The notes beneath the pieces were generated by a model. The model saw nothing but the letters and a program-made list of their open reading frames with translations. It did no database searches and had not been told where the DNA came from. Of a stretch of DNA of 64,000 bases, positions 8,910 through 21,642 are shown one piece after another. The stretch comes from Mytilus californianus (lineage: Eukaryota > Mollusca > Bivalvia > Mytilida > Mytilidae): NCBI RefSeq assembly GCF_021869535.1, contig NW_026262712.1, positions 48,838,884 through 48,902,883 of the forward strand, read 5' to 3'. The position numbers and the translations under genes are program-made. How positions within the stretch are numbered: the first letter of the stretch is position 1; each line of letters opens with the position of its first letter.

Positions 8910-10600
8910 ATTGATAAACGTGAATCAAATAACTAAAATTTGAGTTGATTATATACTTTGCTCAATGTCCAGAGGAAAATCTTGTAAGAAACTAAAAATA
9001 TATTCAAATCGTAGATTCTGACAAGTATGTCAAACGCTATCATGAATGGATAATTTGGAATTATATTAGATAATATCTTCCAACCTTCTTAATAGTGCTT
9101 ATAAAGAATGAAGATTTAGAAATACAACCACAGAATATTCTTTTTATGCAAATAGTATATGTAAGTGACAAGTTTAATCTAGCCCTATTTATTTGGAAAA
9201 TAATTAATAAAGATAAAGTCAGGGAAAAGGAGAATTAAAGAAAATCTTAAATACTTGGAAAGTGTTAACGTTTCATATAATCATGGTGACCACTGTAAAC
9301 TAAAATCATAATTAACACTCAAGGCAATATTATTGAATTTAAGAGTTATCTTTATATAAAAAAAAATAACGGTCTACACTTTTTTATTCAGATTAGGCAA
9401 TAGAAGTCTCTGCATTGAAAGGTCGATGTGAAAGTCTGAAGAATACCAACGTTTTTTTTTGTTTATTTAACCCAGATCAGAATGAATTTAAAATTCTATT
9501 CATCATCTCAATAGAGGAAGATGTTCATCTTCTGTTTACACCAATACGAGGAATACATTTCTTGGTGATATTCCTGGAAATTTCCATAGCTTGATTAAAT
9601 TAAGTGAACACACATTATTTGAATCGATCGATTATGTCCAATGAGGACCAGTTGTTTATCCAAAACATATGTGTGACTTATAAAACTTAATCTGTTAGTA
9701 AAGAGAGTTAAATGAAGGAGTTGAATAGTTGAAAAAAATATCTTCATTTTTTGAATCTTCATAGAGTCTGATAATATTTGTTGTTTATTTCTCTCGTGTA
9801 TAGATATTAACAATAACTCAAATCTGTTATAAAATGTTACAAAAGTCTATTTAATCATCACAATCAGTTTGGGAGTGTTCTGTGCAAAGACATTTAAGAT
9901 GTGCGAATCAGATTTTTTAGTATGTTCTTGTTGTTGGTTTTGTTTTATGCTTGTAGTGCGCCCATTCATTAAGTCAATACAAGTTTATAGTTTTTATCTT
10001 ATATTGAAACTTAAAGGCAATGAATATATTATCGCTTCAAATCATCAATTTTAAATACAATGTAAAAGTATATTTCTTCGAGTATACTTTAACAGATAAC
10101 TATATGCATGAAAAATCTAATGAGAACTTTCAATTACCATATGAAAAGAACCTGTCAATGCATTTCGAAAAAAGTATCTGTTGTCTAAGAGTGCATTGGA
10201 ACTGAAATTATCAAAACTCTAAACATTTCTGATACTTGTTACCGCAGGAAATCTAAGAACCCGTTTTCTCTAATTCGTGTGCAATTTAACCCTTTCTTGG
10301 CCCATTATGTGCCAACAGTTGTTAGAAAAATTGACATTTTTTAAAAACTTTAACTACGTATAAAAACTTTAAAAAACGCTGCTCAAGTTGTTTATTATTA
10401 CATATGAATATATATTTTATTAAATGCACTGCTTTTGATTGAAAGTAGTTTTTATTAATGTTTGCTTCCATTGGATCCAAAGATGCATCAATTTCGTAAG
10501 TATATGACGTACAAATCAGATTTGTGGAAGGCACTCGAAGGGGATTTTCGTTTATCAAAAAGAAAATTTATTTGATAATCATTAGATAAACAGATTCTTT
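8910..10600. other. Intergenic, nothing recognised
   Basis: AT-rich sequence with short random ORFs only. No splice-supported exon, RNA gene or clear repeat boundary was seen. Confidence 0.5.
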
Positions 10601-10611
10601 AATAGTAACTC

Positions 10612-10728
10612 GTGGATTATCGGATTTATCCGATCTCGATAGTTAAATTATCGAATTTTAAAGTCTTTTCCGATGCTCTGACTTATAAATTTTTAAACTA
10701 TCTCGATTGGATAAATTCGATAATCCAC
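10612..10728. mobile_element. Small foldback element (MITE-like)
   Basis: The outer arms GTGGATTATCGGATTTATCC and GGATAAATTCGATAATCCAC are imperfect inverted repeats of about 33 bp, continuing inward as TCTCGATAGTT/AACTATCTCGA, around a centre of about 50 bp. Short length and lack of coding potential fit a non-autonomous foldback element. I saw no clear target-site duplication. Confidence 0.65.
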
Positions 10729-10769
10729 TGGTATCAATGTAAAAATCTATATTAAATGTAGAGTTTAAT

Positions 10770-11860
10770 TGAAATTGTTGGTTCGGAATAATCAGCACAA
10801 TTATATAATATCCATAGCAATAGTTTTCAAAAGTTTTTCACATCCTGAAATGTATTTACTGTTATGTCAATCGCATAAATACCATAAGGTACAGTTAATA
10901 GTTTGTTTGATAAAATATAATGCTTACCAGTACTTTATCACTTTTAATAACTTTTTATTTGCCATCTGAGCTTAGACCGGCATAGTACGTCTCAATTGAA
11001 ATAAGACGATACAATCATAAAGGTTGTGCTGTCAGTTTGAGACACTACAAAATGTAAACTTGAGAACAATTGCCAAATTTTCTACAGCTTTACCACAAAA
11101 GGAGACATTCTACCATTTTTGGCTTTCAAACATTCATTTGAATCAATTTGACGAATACAAACCAGTTCTAGCATCGTATTTGCTAATACTTTGATTATGC
11201 CCCTTTATTCGCCATGAAGACATTGTATCTTGTGGTTTACCATTGCACATTGAAAATTCAACAATCCATATATTTTTAGTATTTTTGTCGGTTTATATTG
11301 TATTTTAAGTGCTCATATACTAACAGCTATTCAAATTTGTCTAAATTGTCCTTTAAACAAAAGGATACATATGTGGAGCTATATCCCTTAATATCTCAAT
11401 TGTTCAAGTAAAAATCGCATTAACATTGCGCTGTGTCAAATTCATTCAAACAGTTGCAAATGCTTGCAATAGAAGTGCAAGTAGTCCTATCAATGAAATC
11501 AATGCAATGTGCTTTAAAAGTAGTTTTAATTTGTAAAGATAAATTTTGAATCTACCTAAAACTCGTGCTTCGTACAATGTCAAAAATATTTTAAACATTT
11601 AACTGTCATCAATTTATACTTCATGATGCTAAGGACAAATTTACGATAAAAAGATATTTATTGAACATGTTGAAGACAAAACAATCTTGATTTTTGCTAA
11701 ATTTGATCAGGTAAACTAGATCATTTATCTGTACATTCCGTTTACTGGGATATTAATGATGACTGATTCCGAAGCTGAGATTAAGGTGTTCACATATGGG
11801 GTTTACTCTTTGGAATACCGAGTGTGATTACATTTATCACAAGTTTTGAATCCTTTTTTG
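10770..11860. other. Intergenic, nothing recognised
   Basis: AT-rich sequence with no supported gene or repeat structure. Confidence 0.45.
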
Positions 11861-11954
11861 GTCCGGTATGATGCTGCCTCAGCGAGTAATATTCTCCTTT
11901 TCGATACATTTCCTACTGACGTTTAATTTATACTCATTGCAATACAAAAGAAGC

Positions 11955-13020
11955 ATATTGTTACTCTTGGAGATCGTCCTTTTCCTCAGACAACCGGCAT
12001 TTCAATTGGAACCAACTGTGTTCCTCTTTTTTGCCGACTTTTCCCTTATTCAAATGAGGCCAACGCCATAAAGGAACTTTTCGTAAAAATAAAAACAGCT
12101 CTTTTTCCTGTACCTTTATGTTCTGCTATTTAAATGATGCTTTCTCACTAAATGATTCAAAGTATGCTAGATATGTTGAACACATCTATCCAATCGAACT
12201 TGAAATAGACGATACACAGGTTCAAATAAGTCTGACAAATATTTTGAATTAAATGTAAAAATTGACAATGGATGTCGGTTGGTAACAAAACTTTATAACA
12301 CAGAAATGGTTTCAAAAGAGAGGTAAAATATACCGATTTCAAACTCATAATTGTATTTCCTATCATGATGTCCTTGATATAGGGTTGCTGCTCATAAGAA
12401 GCTATTAAACCATGAGTTCCAATTGGTGAAGTTGAAATCATCTCTTCGTAAATTTTAAGGACGCCATCACGAGTTGGTTGACTGTTATGGAATATCTATT
12501 TGACAGATGAGGACGGATATCTCAGCTATAAAACCAAGTTTAATCAACCATTTTCTACATACGGAAATGCCTGTACCAAGTCAGGAATATGACAGTTGTA
12601 TTCCATTCGTTTGATGTGTTTGAGCATTTGATTTTTCCCTTTGGTAAGGGACTTTCCGTTCTGAATTTAACTTGGAGTTCGGTATTTTTGTTATTTTACT
12701 TTTTCCAATTGTCGTAACCACAAGCCCATCCTCTTTTCCCCGAATGTGACCTACCGAATTAGACTTATCACCGGGTTTGAACTTACATGAGCAATACGAC
12801 GGGTGCCGAATGAGGAGCAGGATCTGCTTACCCTTCCGGTGGACCTGAGATCACTCAAGTTGTTGGGGGTTCGTGTTACTCAGTCTTTAGTTTTCTATGT
12901 TGTGTTTCGTGTACTGCTGTTTGTCTTTTGGTCTTTTTTCTGTTTAGTCATGGCGTAGTCAGTATATTTTCGACTTATGAGTTTGAATGTCCCTTTGGTA
13001 TTTTTCGCCTCTTTTTTTCA
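11955..13020 (+). pseudogene. Decayed reverse transcriptase and 3' UTR of a retroelement (+ strand)
   Basis: Frame-shifted pieces match a mussel RT type I recognise. TTGISIGTNCVPLF (about 11985-12030) corresponds to the 'G-x-P-x-GTNCAPLLADLF' block. YLNDAFSLNDSKYARYVEHIYPIELEI (about 12125-12210) covers the catalytic YxDD region, here YLND, so one Asp is lost. KFYGRHHELVD-like remains follow near 12450-12490. The tail from about 12590 to 13020 (GACAGTTGTATTCCATTCGT ... GGTATTTTTCGCC) is a widespread mussel retroelement 3' region. Numerous stops and frameshifts make it dead. The same RT type occurs in reverse at 15930-16470. Confidence 0.7.
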
Positions 13021-14050
13021 AACGATTAACGGACGTCATTATGATTTGGTTGATCATTATGAAACATCTGAAAAGTAAATTATTCGTACAATTAAAACAG
13101 ATTCAAATTATGTATGATTTGTATACTTCAAAATAGATATTTTACCATTTCGAGACAGAAACTTGCATGTTGGGGCCAGGTATGACAATAATTATACTGA
13201 ACTGGTGTGTTGTCAGTTTAATTTCCAGTTATGAGTTTAGAATGTCTTCTTTTTGTCTTCAGCCTCTTCTATATATCTTCCTATTATGCATTATGCATTG
13301 ATTGATCATTAAGCGAGAATGTCTTCATCGTGTCTTCAGCCTCTTTGTTATATCTTCATACAATGAGTCTATTCGTCAACAATCGAGAACCAATAAAGTT
13401 AAAATCAGAAAGTATGCAAACACGGATTTAAATGAAAAATAAACAATTTTCGTTTTCGTTCTTCTTGCACATATGATACTCAAAATGTTTGGCCTGCAGA
13501 ATATAGAGCTATTGCACTATCGGGTCTTCTGGGAAATTTCAGAAATCAATCAAATGTAGTCTACAAGTCAAAAGCAAACTATAAATCTCACATGCACTTG
13601 CTGTTTATTTACACATTATTGATTTGTGCAGAGCAGTTTTGGTTTTCCTTCTGTCTTTTCCCCCCACTGCCTGAAACACAACAACACCGACAGCGGCCAA
13701 ATATAATTTCACTACAATAACATACAAAAAAAAGTTGTTCCTCTAGGGCGTAGGATTTCAATAACAAAAAATAAATGTTATTACTATTGCAAATATTTAC
13801 AGGATCGTTCGGGAAACGGATTATTCCCAAACAAATATATGAAAAATTCGGATTTTTCTTTTTGAATTGAGAGAGAACTTATTGTCAACATGATTGAATT
13901 TGTATCGCCTATGCTACACGTTTAGATCTGTGTCGTTTGTTGTGATATTGTTTTACAATGTCTGTACTGCTTCTATGTATAATGATCTGGTCCTGACAAA
14001 ACTATGTTCCCGTTTCAATTATTCTTAGTTGGGCATGGGGTTAGATATTT
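13021..14050. other. Intergenic, short repeat fragments only
   Basis: No gene supported. Two short similar segments at about 13230-13290 and 13320-13370 share GAATGTCTTC and 'GTCTTCAGCCTCTT ... TATATCTTC', suggesting a small local duplication. Confidence 0.45.
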
Positions 14051-14061
14051 AACATCAATAA

Positions 14062-14155
14062 AATTGAGAATGGAAAGGGGAATGTGTCAAAGAGACAACA
14101 ACCCGACCAAACAGCAGAAAAACAGCCCAAGGCCACCAATGGGTCTTCAACACAG
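14062..14155 (+). repeat. Second, truncated copy of the GTGTCAAAGAGACAACAACC repeat
   Basis: It shares TTGAGAATGGAAAGGGGAAT, the GTGTCAAAGAGACAACAACC block and CCCAAGGCCACCAATGGG with 5800-5885. The copy stops soon after. The ORF read through it (14004-14225) is not a gene. Confidence 0.65.
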
Positions 14156-14687
14156 TTGTATATATGTTCAAAAGAAATGTCTTATGATTGGACAAGGGAA
14201 TCATAATAAATTCACCGCTGTATGATGCATGGTGAGTAGTTTTAACACGGCTTTTGTCACAGGTGGAATATGAAGTGTTTACTCCTACGTACCATGTGAG
14301 TTCACCCTGACAATTGGTTGGGTTCGTGTCGTTAAATCTTTTATCTCCTGTGAATTGTTCAATTGAAATTTTGTGATCTGTTATCTTTTCATTTCACCCA
14401 AAATGGCCATAATGTTGTTTGGTGTTTTTGTCCAACCTTGGTTTTTTTTTATTTAGTTGCCTACAATGTGTCTTATTCTATCTATCAAAGTAAACTAAAT
14501 TAGCGGGCTAATTCTTAATTTCTTTCCACTTTACTTCACTGAAAGTTTGAACGTATGTAACGTTAAGAATTCTTATTTGTCTTACACCTTTTAGATCAAT
14601 TTGATATCATATTGGTGTTGTCCACTTATTATTTATGTCCCGTAAATAAAAACAAACATAAGAAGGAATAACAGAAGTAGAAATGCC

Positions 14688-15034
14688 TACCTATTTTGGT
14701 GTTGATACAAGCAGTTGAAACGCACAACTAAATATTGTTCATCTAACCAAAGATCGTCGGGTATGGAATACTATTACAGCGTGCAACGAACTTTCAAATT
14801 AATTTTCCATTTTCCATTTATGGTTTCCTAAATCGATATCTGCTCGAGATATATAAATCTCTGATTAACAGAAACAACAGATATGAAGCATGTGATTCGA
14901 ATATTGGAAAAGGTATATTGTTGTTCCCTGTGATATTCAATCTTGAACATTAAACCGTAAATGCATATAGCTAGTCACATTGATTTTGTTAATGATAAAT
15001 TAGAAAATAACTTAAAAAGTATTCCTTTACAGCT
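14688..15034 (+). promoter_or_regulatory. Direct-repeat copy 1: promoter-like module with a possible first exon
   Basis: About 340 bp are repeated at 17237-17574. Within it a TATAAA-containing stretch (GAGATATATAAATCTCTG, about 14848-14865) precedes an ATG at 14883 followed by ten codons (MKHVIRILEK) and a donor-like AAAAG|GTATAT. The TATA-like box lies about 30 bp upstream of the exon-like sequence. The element resembles a duplicated core promoter plus a first exon, but no downstream exon of such a gene was found. It may equally be part of a transposon. Confidence 0.35.
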
Positions 15035-15039
15035 ATGTA

Positions 15040-15740
15040 AGAATAAGGAGATGTGGTATTATTGCCAATGAGACAACTATCCACCAAAGTTCAGATAAAG
15101 TGGAAGTAAGCATATATAGGCAACCGTACGGCCTTCAACAATGAGAAAAAACCATGCCGTAAAGTCGGCTATAAAAGGCCTCGGCATGAAAAATATGAAA
15201 CAATTCAATTGCAAAAATTAACGGCCTAATCTATAACAAAACAATTTACGAAAAACAAATATGACAGACGTGAACCAACGACAACCACTGAACTACAGGC
15301 TCTTGACTTTGGACAGGCACATAAAGAATGTGGCGTTGTTAAACATGCTTGTGAGCATTCAACCCTCACCTAACCTGGAACAGTGGTGTAACAGCACAAC
15401 ATAAGAACAATCTATAAAAATCAGTTGAAAAAGGCTTAACTCATCAGATCGATACAAAGAAGAACATTAAACAAAAACACAAACAGGACGTTGCAGGGTA
15501 TGTATTCATCCCTCATCCCTAACAACAAAAAAGACACTAAGTACAGATCTGAGAGTACTCGCAGTTACTGACAGCTAGTTCAAAGCCAATAACAATTAAT
15601 AAAAAAACATCATGCATCTAAGACTAAAATATCAATCAGTACACATCCAACATCCAATGGATTTAGTATAAAGACGTTATTAACAGTCAGATAAAAGCAT
15701 GACCTTGTGCAATGCCAAAATATAGGTATCGACAGATTGC
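15040..15740 (-). repeat. Interspersed repeat, reverse orientation (GGAGATGTGGTATTATTGCCAATG family)
   Basis: Starts with AAGGAGATGTGGTATTATTG and contains CAATGAGACAACTATCCACC, a CCGTACGGCCTTCAAC block, the TCGGCTATAAAAGGCC block and a far end CAAGGTCATGCTTTTATC on the opposite strand. A similar copy lies at 57605-58190. Parts of the same unit occur in the opposite orientation at 16740-17000 and 17590-17800, where GCACAAGG, AATCAAGTGGATGTGTACTG and GGCTTTGAACTAGATTTCAG are shared. Confidence 0.7.
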
Positions 15741-15929
15741 AGTGCCTTGAAGTAAGTGTAATACTTTGTATGGTTTTAAATTACTGATAACAAAATCAAT
15801 ATTTATACAAAAAAAAACAAATTTCAAAGATTTAAATACAGTGCTGAATAGGTAACCTTTTAGTAATAAGTTTATCTAAAAGATTGATAAGTTTACCCGG
15901 ATCGTACATAAATTTCCAGACTCGGTTAA

Positions 15930-16470
15930 CTACATGTACATCACCGTAAAATTTAGGATGTGCTTTTCCGTTTTAAGTTTTCTACAGGTACAGCCAAACT
16001 TGCAAACCAAATCTGTATATCTATGGAAGAATTTAGTAAAGGTTTTAAGTAATTTGTTGTAACGAAATCCCTGTCTTAATAATTTACCAGTAATACATAG
16101 ATTATGCTCATTGAAATCCAAAACGTCACTACAGACACGGGCATATTGAGCGAGTTGGAATATATAAACACCGTAAGATGGTGCCAGAGGAACATCACCG
16201 TCCAAAAATCTAGGAAAGGACACTTATTGCTGTTAATATTTGATATATTTAAGGTAAGTTTCTGTGGGTAAATTTCGACAGTATATTTAGAGAATTCTTG
16301 ATTATTTAACGAAAAAATATCATCAAGATAACGGTAAGTGTTGTTGAATTTATCAATTAAATGGAATTTAGACGGGTTTTTACTGAGTTTGGCCATAAAC
16401 TGTGATTCATAACAGTACAGGAACAAGTCTGCTATTAAAATGGTACAATTAGTACCCATAGAAATACCTA
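15930..16470 (-). pseudogene. Decayed reverse transcriptase (minus strand)
   Basis: On the minus strand one frame reads MGTNCTILIADLFLYCYESQF, then FHLIDKFNNTYRYLDDIFSL and EIYPQKLTLNISN. YLDD is the catalytic YxDD motif with both aspartates present. A second frame, after a frameshift near 16210, continues FLDGDVPLAPSYGVYIFQL, YARVCSDVLDFNEHNLC and LLRQGFRYNKLLKTFTKF. Together they form the palm and thumb part of the same RT type as at 11955-12500. The frameshift makes this copy inactive. Confidence 0.75.
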
Positions 16471-16739
16471 CAATATGTCAATACACTTTATTACCGAAAC
16501 GTACATAAATGTTTATGACTTTTATCATCTCATCACACCTCTTGTAAGTATATCAAGCATATTTACCTTCCTAGTTTGAGAAAAAGGCTTTATATAAGTT
16601 GCAGCAAATAAATTTGTAACTAGATTTATCGAACGACCATTTAATAGGAAAACTTTTGTTTGATAAGATTGTGTGGAAGTGTAGTGTAAAGAGTAGAAAA
16701 GTCCAAACTGTCAACCGAATCAACACTTGCGATCCTACA

Positions 16740-17230
16740 TTCTGCACAAGGTGGTTTGTTTTTCTTCTTATTTTTACCTCAAACTGTTTATGAAGTCTTT
16801 ACACTAAATCAAGTGGATGTGTACTGATTGATACGTTAGTCAGGGCCACAAGACATATGTAACAGTTGTAATTGGCTTTGAACTAGATTTCAGTTGCTGC
16901 GAGTACGCTGAGATTGGTATTTTTTGTCATGTCGGTGCCTTTTATAGCTTACTATATGATATGAGGTTTGTTCAGTCAAATTGAAATACAGATCATGTGT
17001 TTTGCTCGTCTTTCTGTTTTAAATTACTTTTGTGGAACTGCTGGATTTGTCGAAATGATCAACACATTCAAAAATTTAGAAGCAGAAATTTGTTAGTTAT
17101 ATTTACCACAACAAAGAGTAGAACGAAGTGTTGTCCGGTCCTTTTCATCAAATCATGGACAATGGATTTGTATTCTAATCAGATTGGGTTTGCGCATTGT
17201 TGAAGGTCGTGGTGTGACCTATAGTTGCAT
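16740..17230 (+). repeat. Interspersed repeat with TTGAAGGTCGTGGTGTGACC tail
   Basis: Includes AATCAAGTGGATGTGTACTG, GGCTTTGAACTAGATTTCAG, GTCGGTGCCTTTTATAGC and a late GCATTGTTGAAGGTCGTGG block. The 16910-17230 part is closely repeated at 18040-18430, with both copies sharing GTGTTTTGCTC, a TTTGTGGA block and AGAACG(A/G)AGTGTTGTC. The ORFs at 16997-17203 and 18098-18334 are the same repeat and not genes. Confidence 0.7.
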
Positions 17231-17236
17231 ACATGT

Positions 17237-17574
17237 ACCTATTTTGGTGTTGATACAAGCAGTTGAAACGCACAACTGAAGATTGTTCATATATTCAAAG
17301 ATCGTCGAGTATTGAATACTATTACAACGAACTTTTCACATCAATTTTCTATTTTCCTAAATAGATATCTTATCGAGGTATTTAAATATCTGTTTAGCAG
17401 AAACAACAGACATGACAGATATAAAGCAAGTGATTCGAATATTGGAAAAGGTATATTGTTGTTTCCTGTGATATTGAATCTTGAACTTTAAATCGTAAAT
17501 GCATATAGCTAGTAACATTGCTTTGTTAATGATAAATTAGAACATAACTTAAAAAGTATTTCTTAACAGCTATG
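17237..17574 (+). promoter_or_regulatory. Direct-repeat copy 2: promoter-like module with a possible first exon
   Basis: Second copy of the 14688-15034 module. Here the ATG is at 17412 and the frame MTDIKQVIRILEK runs to a donor-like AAAAG|GTATAT at 17450. Relative to copy 1 an inserted CATGAC shifts the start upstream while the codons after it are kept in frame. The TATA-like box is weaker (TATTTAAATATC). The same caveats apply: without a downstream exon it remains only promoter-like. Confidence 0.35.
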
Positions 17575-17589
17575 AACATTTGCGGTCCT

Positions 17590-18430
17590 ACATTCTGTCG
17601 ATACTAAAATTTTGGCATTGCACAAGGTAATGTTTTTTTCGTATTTTTACCTCAGACTGTTTATGATATCGACACTAAATCAAGTGGATGTGTACTGATT
17701 GATATGTTAGTCAGGGCCACAAAATATATGTATCAGTTGTAATTGGCTTTGAACTAGATTTCAGTAGCTACGAGTACGCCGAGATTGGTATTTTCCATTT
17801 TTAGTCTTGTTGTTATTTTTTTTTTTAGTGATTTGTGTCAATCTGATAGTTCAAATTCTTTTAACTGATTTTTACATTTTTGATCTTATGTTGTGCTTTA
17901 CACAACTATCTGTGATTGTCGCAAGACAGGGGACTGTAACTCAGTGGTTGTCGTTGGTCGCTGTCTGTTATATTTGTTTTTATTATTGTTTTGCAAAGAG
18001 TAAGGCCGTTGGTTTTCAAGCCTGACACGTTTATAATTGTTGGTCTTGTCGGTGCCTTTTATAGCTCACTTTATGAAATGAGGTTTGCTCAATCTAATTG
18101 ATATACAAATCATGTGTTTTGCTCATAACTATCCGTTCTTCTTTCTGTTTAATATTACTTTTGTGGAGCTTCTGGATTTGTCAAAATGATCCACACCTTC
18201 AAACATTTAGAGGCAGACATTCGTTAGTTATATTTACTACCACAAAGAGTAGAACGGAGTGTTGTCAGATCCTTTTCAGCAATACGTGGCCAAAGGATTT
18301 GTATTTTAATCAGAATGGGTTTGCTCATTGTTGAAGCTCGTACGGTAACCTATAGTTTCTTCCATTTCGTCATTTGGTCTATGGTGGATAGTTGTCTCCT
18401 TGACAATCAAACCACATCTCCATATTGTTA
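17590..18430 (+). repeat. Interspersed repeat, second copy of the 16740-17230 unit
   Basis: Begins near TTGGCATTGCACAAGG and repeats TCAAGTGGATGTGTACTGAT, GGCTTTGAACTAGATTTCAG and the 18040-18430 tail ending in GTTGTCTCCTTGACAATC and CCACATCTCC. A segment absent from copy 1 (about 17800-18040) lies in the middle. The ORFs at 17807-18025 and 18098-18334 are repeat-derived. Confidence 0.7.
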
Positions 18431-20085
18431 TATAGTAAAAATTCAAGAAATCTCAAAAACAGCACACTTGTCAAAACATATGGCTTGCATATAGCCTTAT
18501 TCCAGACGGTTTTATAATTCATCTCTAGCAGATAAAATTATCTCCATCATTATGCAACTGTAAAACTGTTGTTTTGTTTTCTTTCCTCTCATCTATTTGC
18601 TGGAATATCGTTTTGTATATCCTTCTTCGACATGCAGTTTTATTTGCCCACGTGGTACCTTGTCTACGTCTTTTTTTAAACTTACAGCCACATAAGACAT
18701 CAAATCTGTATACAATGCCTCCCCGACAATTTACCTTTTATTGTTAATTACAATGAATAGAGTTTCAAACATTTTGCACTTCAATTATAACATCAGAATG
18801 TTTACGAAAAATTAATGAAGTATTTGTAAATACTGACATTTTTCATACTTTTGTCGAATCACTATAGGTAAGATACAGTAATAACTCTTACTCGATAAAG
18901 GATGAGTGAGAACTGTGACAAGTCAATTTGATACCGATCCTATCATGCATGGAGCTGATTAAAAACGAGATTTACAAATTATAGTCCCATTCTTAAGAAA
19001 TACAATGGCGTGAGAAGCACGAAATCTAGATCATAATCACAATTTTGAAATATTTACGAAATAAAGTCGCTATATATGAAAGCCTATCAAAAAATACAAG
19101 TGAAAATGAATTCTAATTTTACTTGTTCTTGCAACACAACGAAACAAGAGGGTACACAGCGCCTGTATCGCTGACCTGCGATTATGCCAATGTAAAAAAT
19201 TTCTTTGTCCTGTCATAATAAACCTATTTACTAAAAGTTTGTTGTAAAAAGGACACTCCATGTCGTAAATATTCCTCACATGTTCAGTCTTCATTGGCCA
19301 TGTTAAGTGTCTGGAAGTCTCAAATAGGTATCAAAGGGAACCTGTGATGCCGATTCCTCTATCCAATTCCATTCTTTATTTTATTTCAGATTTCCCTTCA
19401 TCCATGTAAATTTTATTAGGCACTTTACTTTCAGTTCATATATCAATCATGATGATAGCTACAGATAACAATATATGTTGTATGATTTAATAGTACAAGT
19501 CAACGAGTCCTGTTAAAATGAATTTTAAAACAGTTACTATTGTTGAAAAATTCACATCCTTTTACTTATTCATGTTGAAAAAACGAGATAGAAAGTTTCT
19601 AATAAATGGTGTAAATCTATTGTTTTGAGTGCATAGGGTGATTCATAATATTACTATTATGTTAACTCTATTGTTTGATATATTTCGACATAACAAAAAA
19701 CGCCTTCTTGTGTTCATAATTATACATGTAATGTTTTTGTTTTCATGTAAATTAAGATACGATATTTTTAACGCATGAAAATTCCTCGCTAAATAATGAA
19801 TACCAGTTCAATCTAAAGTTTGGAAAAGACAAGAAATGTCGTCTTTGTACAACTTATGTCTCATTATTTCCAAAATATTATAAACGTTTAGATTATTGGT
19901 CTAAAATTTAAACTTTTAACAAGAATAACATCTTGAATTACACTTATCTCTCCATACAATATAAAAGACCAAAATGTCTATAATAGTTGTTGTAGGTTTC
20001 TTATCAGTTGTCGATATTTCTCTAAATCTTAGCTGATGTAAATAAAATTCATCCAAGTCACGAGGCTTATTAGGCGTTTCTGGTT
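18431..20085. other. Intergenic, nothing recognised
   Basis: AT-rich sequence with random short ORFs; no exon, RNA gene or clear element boundary was seen. Confidence 0.45.
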
Positions 20086-20089
20086 TCTC

Positions 20090-20330
20090 GTTTTGTATAT
20101 AAATTACTAGTAAACAGTTGGTTTTTCTGTTTGAATGGTTTTAGACTAGTCATTTTTGGGGCCCTTTATAGTTTGCTGTTCGGTGTGAACGAACTTTTTG
20201 AAGGCTCCGTGTTAAAGGCCGTACTTTGACCTATAATAATAATGGTTTACTTTTACAAATTGTGACTTGGTTGGAGAGTTGTCTCAGTGGCACTCATACC
20301 ACATCTTCTTATATCATATTATATTCATGA
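20090..20330 (+). repeat. Interspersed repeat (GGGGCCCTTTATAG / CATTGGCACTCATACCAC family)
   Basis: Carries TTTCTCGTTTTGTATATA, TTGGGGCCCTTTATAGTTTG, GGCCGTACTTTGACCTATAA, TGGTTTACTTTTACAAATTG and a tail CACTCATACCACATCTTC. Related copies lie at 50818-50935, 57235-57415, 59620-59882 and 61315-61430. A reverse copy is inside the ORF at 37701-38207. It is a short high-copy element of the SINE or MITE type. Confidence 0.75.
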
Positions 20331-20334
20331 TATT

Positions 20335-20450
20335 GGACGCCAGACGCCTTTCGTCTACAAAACACTCATCAGTGACATCAGAATAACAAAGTTTAAAGGC
20401 CAAATCAAAATTTCCACAAGTGTTTAAGTAGTTTTATAATCAACGTTTGA
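20335..20450 (-). repeat. Reverse copy of the ACGAAACGCGCG repeat
   Basis: The text TTGGACGCCAGACGCC, TTTCGTCTACAAAACACTCA and TCAGTGACATCAG is the reverse complement of the repeat type at 110-230. Confidence 0.55.
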
Positions 20451-21640
20451 TGCCACAACTGTATCTCGTGCAATACGATATTTCTTCAATTTCGACTGTG
20501 AAATTGTTCATGCATTGAGACACCCAATCGCTCTCTTATTGACGGAAATGCAAATTTGACTGCCAGATAACAATATTAAACTAATATTTTGAAGCACTCT
20601 TCGTTTTTTCTATCAAGATCTTGAAAAGTTTATTTACTACCCATTTATCAGATCAATGATGATGAAAGTAGGAAAAGGTTTAGTTTATTTACTTCAAAGT
20701 TAATATTCGATTCCGAATGTGGACTATTTATTTAGATAATATTTCATATAGATTTGATATTTCATGAAAGGTTAGATAAATGCCCTTAACATATTACAGA
20801 TAAAAGCAAATTTGGATATTATTCATCTCGGTACAATATTATATTTATTGTAACTTGAATCATTGGCTCATTACATAGATATGAAATATCTAAAAAAAAA
20901 ATAAAAAAAGGAGAAGATAATGATAAGGAGGTAATCAAATATAAAACCACAAGTTAATACACCACGGCTATATGATTTGTTTTGTTTTGTTGATGTTTTT
21001 TGTTGGGGGAAGGGTATTTATTAGCTAACTTGTTTCTTTGTGTTTAACTGGAATTTATTATTCATTTGACAGAATTAGTTCATATATTTTGCAGTATTGT
21101 CAGATTAAAGATTCCTTGAAATGTAGCGAACTACTAGATCGATCAATTGAACATGTTTAACTTGAAGTTATTCCTAGACTATGTCTGTTCCTGATTTAAA
21201 ACAACAGCTTGTGATTCAATAAATCTGTAAGAAAAAAAAGAAGACAGTCCGAAAGAGTCCATTATGTGTTGTTTTCAATCTACTTTATAGTAATTAACGA
21301 ACACAATGGTATTATGTAAATTTGTTTTTGCATGACGTGACTTTGAGAATTGCAGGACAAACAATATACACAATACAACAGTAGGATTACAGATTTCCGT
21401 TGATAAGGAGAAAGGCAATGATAACAAAATTAAATAAATAAGACAAGTTCTTTTGTTAAAAGAAAATTTGAGAAGCTGTATTTAATCAGTACAAAATACT
21501 TACCGTAGTATTGTCGGTATATGTAAGACAGGAAATATGATCTTTCAGTTCAATATAAATTAAATGAAACTTCCTAGATAATGTTAAGGTGTTCGTAGAA
21601 AAAAGTTTGTCTGTTGTGCTGCAATATACATGTACAATAG
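20451..21640. promoter_or_regulatory. Upstream region of gene B
   Basis: No repeat or ORF of note. A TATAAA at 21554-21559 lies about 85 bp before the gene B start codon and could be a TATA box, but such hexamers are frequent in this AT-rich DNA. Confidence 0.3.
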
Positions 21641-21642
21641 CT

